Below, piece after piece: positions 61,383-64,000 of a stretch of DNA of 64,000 nucleotides (position 1 is the stretch's first letter; each line of letters starts with the position of its first letter). The notes under the pieces are model-generated. The model did no database searches and was not told where the DNA came from. It worked only from the letters and a program-made list of their open reading frames with translations. The translations under genes were made by a program, and so were the position numbers. The DNA is from Nostoc punctiforme NIES-2108 (GTDB lineage: Bacteria; Cyanobacteriota; Cyanobacteriia; Cyanobacteriales; Nostocaceae), in the NCBI GenBank assembly GCA_003326195.1, contig LXQE01000147.1, positions 1-64,000 on the forward strand. The letters run 5' to 3'.

Positions 61383-63707
61383 ATGCTATTTCCTGAAAAT
61401 GAAAGCCAAAGAAGTTTTAATTTACTTTTCTCTAAAAATCCCAACCCTATGTGGGTATATAACCAGAATAATCTGCAATTTTTAGATGTAAATGAAGCTG
61501 CTGTTGTTCACTACGGCTACTTACGAGAAGAGTTCTTGCAAATGCGAATAACTGACATTCGCCCTTCAGCAGATGTGCCTATCTTGCTTGAATATTTAGA
61601 ACAAAAGCACTCTAGCTTAGACTTTACTGGGCGATGGCGACATCAGCGAAAAGACGGACAGATTATTGATGTTGAAATTTTCACACAGACAATAGACTAT
61701 GGCAGTTATAAGGCTCGCTTAGTTCATATACGAGATATCACAGAACACAAACAAATAGAAAGAACTCTTCAACAAAGTGAAGCTAGATTTCGAGTTATTT
61801 CTGAAGCTATCCCTGTTCCATTCATTATTTCGCGTGGGTCTGATGGGTTAATTTTATACGCTAATACAGAGTTGCTTCAAACATTTCAGTTTTCTCCAGA
61901 GTATTTAGTTAATCGCAAGAAAATTGTAGAGTTGTATCATAATCTGACAGATTTAGAAGCACTGTTAAAAGTTCTTAATCAGCAAGGTTTTATTCATAAT
62001 TATGAACTGCAATTAAAAAAAGCAGATGGAACTTATTTTTGGGCGATCGCTTCCTTACAATATTTAGTTTTTAACAATGAGTCAGCCATTTTAACAGTAT
62101 TTAATGATATTAATGACCGCAAAAATGCGGAAACAAAACTTCAAGAACAAAATGAGTTTTTGCGGATAATTTTTGAGAATATACCATTGATGATTGCCCT
62201 GGTCAATGCCAATGGTAAACTCCAGTGGGTGAACCAAGAATGGGAAAATATTCTCGGTTGGAAATTTCAAGATTTCCAAACTCGTGATGTTTTGGAAGCA
62301 CTATACCCTAATCCTGAATATCGACAGTATGTAATTAGTTATATGCAGTCTGCACAACGCAATTGGGGTGACTTTAAAACTCAGGTGCGCGATGGTCGTT
62401 TATTGGATACATCTTGGACTAATGTTTATCTTTCAAATGGTCAAATTATCGGTATTGGACAAGACATCACAGAACGTAAGCAAACTGAACTAGCTCTAAA
62501 AGCCCAAGCCGAGCGAGAGCAATTGATGCGAACTGTTGCTCAACGGATTCGTCAATCTTTGAATCTTCAAGATATTCTGAATGCAACAGTTCAGGAAGTG
62601 CGAGATTTACTTGGGGTTGATCGAGTAGTAGTTTATCAGTTTGACTCAGAGATGATCGGCACAATTATGGCAGAATCAGTGGAATCTGGATGGACAGTTT
62701 CTTTAGGTGTGGAGATTCCTGATACGTGTTTTCAAACAGGTGCAGGATTGGAATATTATCAGGGACACAAACGAGCGATCGCTAATATTTATGAAGCTGA
62801 ACTAACTGATTGCCATATTCGCCTGTTAGAACAATTTGAGGTGAAAGCAAATTTAGTTGTGCCAATTTTACTAGAAGTAAGCTCTCAAAACCCTGGCTCT
62901 CACATTTGGGGTTTACTGATTGCTCACCAATGCTCTAGTTTTCGTGAGTGGGAAGAAAATCAATTAGATTTGCTCGATCAAGTGACAGTCCAATTAGCGA
63001 TCGCAATTCAACAATCCAGCATCTTAGCGCAAGCTCAAACTGAACTTGTTCAAAGACAAAAAGCTCAAATAAAGTTAAAAACTGCTTTAGCTGAAAAAGA
63101 AGTTCTTTTAAAAGAAGTTCATCATCGAGTTAAAAATAATTTGCAAATTGTCTCCAGTTTATTACAACTTCAGTCTCAAACGCTCAAAGATCCAGAAATA
63201 ATCAAAGTTCTTCGAGAAAGTCAAAATCGAATTGAGTCAATATCTCTAATTCACAAAAATTTATATACTTCCGCTAATATCGGACAAATTGATGTAGCTG
63301 ACTATATCAGTAATTTAGCAGCCAGCTTGCTCATTTCCTATCAAATATGTCCTGGTAAAATTTCTCTAGAAACTGATATAGATTCAGTAAGCTTGAATGT
63401 CGATCAAGCTATTGCCTGTGGATTGGTAATTAACGAATTAATCTCCAATGCTCTCAAACACGCTTTTCCCAATCAACAAGTAGGCAAAATCAGTATCACT
63501 TTACACAATAGTGGTAATAGTATCGAGATGACTATCCGAGATAATGGGATTGGTTTACCAGATAATTTAGATTGGAGAAATACTGATTCTTTGGGTCTGT
63601 CGTTAGTACATGACTTGGTTATAGAACAACTAGAAGGCGATATTACTCTAGAACGCGATCGTGGAACAGTATTCAAAATAAAATTTACGCAGTTAACTTT
63701 GCATTAA
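61383..63707 (+). CDS. Cyanobacteriochrome-class sensor kinase: PAS3-GAF(DXCF)-HisKA_2-HATPase
   Basis: The 774-aa cytosolic kinase has PAS domains at about 10-125, 132-250 and 255-368 (each with a DITEHK/DINDRK/DITERK tail). A GAF domain (~375-545), HisKA_2 ([20 protein letters not shown], phospho-His 580/581) and HATPase ([21 protein letters not shown]) follow. The GAF carries the canonical chromophore Cys-His ([11 protein letters not shown]477-H478) and a second Cys in a DXCF motif (D447-T-C449-F450). The two are 28 residues apart, as I recall for TePixJ. So it should bind a phycobilin and form a photoreversible second thioether. A response regulator starts 10 bases downstream. Confidence 0.88.
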   Translation: MLFPENESQRSFNLLFSKNPNPMWVYNQNNLQFLDVNEAAVVHYGYLREEFLQMRITDIRPSADVPILLEYLEQKHSSLDFTGRWRHQRKDGQIIDVEIFTQTIDYGSYKARLVHIRDITEHKQIERTLQQSEARFRVISEAIPVPFIISRGSDGLILYANTELLQTFQFSPEYLVNRKKIVELYHNLTDLEALLKVLNQQGFIHNYELQLKKADGTYFWAIASLQYLVFNNESAILTVFNDINDRKNAETKLQEQNEFLRIIFENIPLMIALVNANGKLQWVNQEWENILGWKFQDFQTRDVLEALYPNPEYRQYVISYMQSAQRNWGDFKTQVRDGRLLDTSWTNVYLSNGQIIGIGQDITERKQTELALKAQAEREQLMRTVAQRIRQSLNLQDILNATVQEVRDLLGVDRVVVYQFDSEMIGTIMAESVESGWTVSLGVEIPDTCFQTGAGLEYYQGHKRAIANIYEAELTDCHIRLLEQFEVKANLVVPILLEVSSQNPGSHIWGLLIAHQCSSFREWEENQLDLLDQVTVQLAIAIQQSSILAQAQTELVQRQKAQIKLKTALAEKEVLLKEVHHRVKNNLQIVSSLLQLQSQTLKDPEIIKVLRESQNRIESISLIHKNLYTSANIGQIDVADYISNLAASLLISYQICPGKISLETDIDSVSLNVDQAIACGLVINELISNALKHAFPNQQVGKISITLHNSGNSIEMTIRDNGIGLPDNLDWRNTDSLGLSLVHDLVIEQLEGDITLERDRGTVFKIKFTQLTLH

Positions 63708-63717
63708 TAAATATCAA

Positions 63718-64000
63718 ATGGGCCAAGCTAGGATTTTAGTTGTTGAAGATGAAGTGATTGTGGCTAGAACTATTGCTAGTCAACTCAGTCAGCTAGGATA
63801 CATTGTTACGGGGACAGCTTCATCTGGAAAAGTTGCCATTGCCAAAGCATCGGAAACTCAACCAGAACTAGTATTAATGGATATTATTCTTAAAGGTGAG
63901 ATTGACGGTATTACTACCGCCAGCCAGATTCGCGAGCAGTTAGATGTACCTGTAATTTATTTAACCGCTTATGGCGACGATCATACTTTAGAAAGAGCCA
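63718..64000 (+). CDS. Response regulator, N-terminal receiver (truncated by window end)
   Basis: The visible 94 residues start MGQARILVVEDEVIVARTIA and form a receiver domain. They show acidic EDE at 10-12, phospho-Asp 55 in LVLMDIILKGEIDGI, and conserved Thr in VIYLTAYGDD. The gene runs off the window, so any output domain is unseen. Its ATG follows the kinase stop by 10 bases, so it is the likely partner of the cyanobacteriochrome kinase. AUCUG-like or Shine-Dalgarno sequence is weak (AATAAATATCAA). Confidence 0.9.
   Translation, partial: MGQARILVVEDEVIVARTIASQLSQLGYIVTGTASSGKVAIAKASETQPELVLMDIILKGEIDGITTASQIREQLDVPVIYLTAYGDDHTLERA

Noticed and set aside
1..64000. tRNA, rRNA or other standard RNA genes
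   Set aside because: I scanned by eye for TpsiC-like GGTTCGAATCC blocks and rRNA motifs and found none that I could fold; a covariance search (tRNAscan-SE, Infernal) would settle this.

Overview
The window looks like a chromosomal segment of a filamentous, heterocyst-forming cyanobacterium of the Nostoc/Anabaena group. The evidence is: a psbA gene; an NDH-1 ndhD; a DnaE C-terminal half that starts with a split intein very like the Nostoc one; a CBS-CP12 fusion; many GCGATCGC (HIP1) octamers; heptanucleotide 'AATGCCC' arrays; and several families of short dispersed palindromic repeats typical of Nostocales. Genes are mostly monocistronic or in small operons, with long repeat-rich spacers. I saw no rRNA, tRNA or CRISPR array. 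The only transposase is a decayed fragment.

Layout. 1-4.9 kb: CBS-CP12 redox/energy sensor, CPBP protease, DUF3326 protein, a 59-aa protein, a 2Fe-2S ferredoxin, a DUF433/DUF5615 toxin-antitoxin pair whose toxin is disrupted, and a tandem array of 42-bp hairpin units. 4.9-13 kb: a small unknown, a DUF4351 protein, aconitase B, a DUF29 + HicB-like cassette followed by a duplicated piece of the acnB 3' end, a DUF559 endonuclease-like gene between two direct repeats, and ndhD. 13-25 kb: two secreted proteins, the MurT/GatD peptidoglycan-amidation pair, a thioredoxin-like exported protein, HicAB, murD, glyS and a PEP-CTERM protein. 25-36 kb: a WcaI-like glycosyltransferase, a tetR relic, an RND efflux adaptor and pump, a carotenoid oxygenase, a CAP-domain lipoprotein and an HGSNAT-like acyltransferase.

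36-47 kb: a 1798-aa DUF4347/beta-helix/Calx-beta protein, a short RodZ-like protein, gatA, the split-intein dnaE half and a PD-(D/E)XK-like protein. 47-52 kb (minus strand): two DUF2231 membrane proteins followed by terminal-oxidase subunits II, I and III. Subunit II lacks the CuA ligands, so this is the alternative (ARTO/cox3-type) oxidase. 52.5-55.4 kb: the mntCAB manganese transporter. 55.4-58.7 kb: a stand-alone CheB-like esterase, a hybrid histidine kinase and a DUF2237 protein. 59.4-60.5 kb: psbA for an E130-type D1. 60.7-61.3 kb: relics of an IS4-like transposase and a DUF262 protein. 61.4-64 kb: a multi-PAS kinase with a DXCF-type cyanobacteriochrome GAF domain, followed by a response regulator cut by the window end.

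Two themes recur. The first is invasion of coding sequence by short repeats: murD, the hybrid kinase ATPase domain, probably murT, and the toxin 3' end all carry in-frame stretches made of what is normally intergenic repeat DNA. The second is redox and light adaptation: psbA, NDH-1, the CuA-less oxidase, CP12, Mn uptake and the bilin-binding kinase all fit a photosynthetic, probably diazotrophic lifestyle. Every functional call rests on motif recognition by eye; no database search was run.
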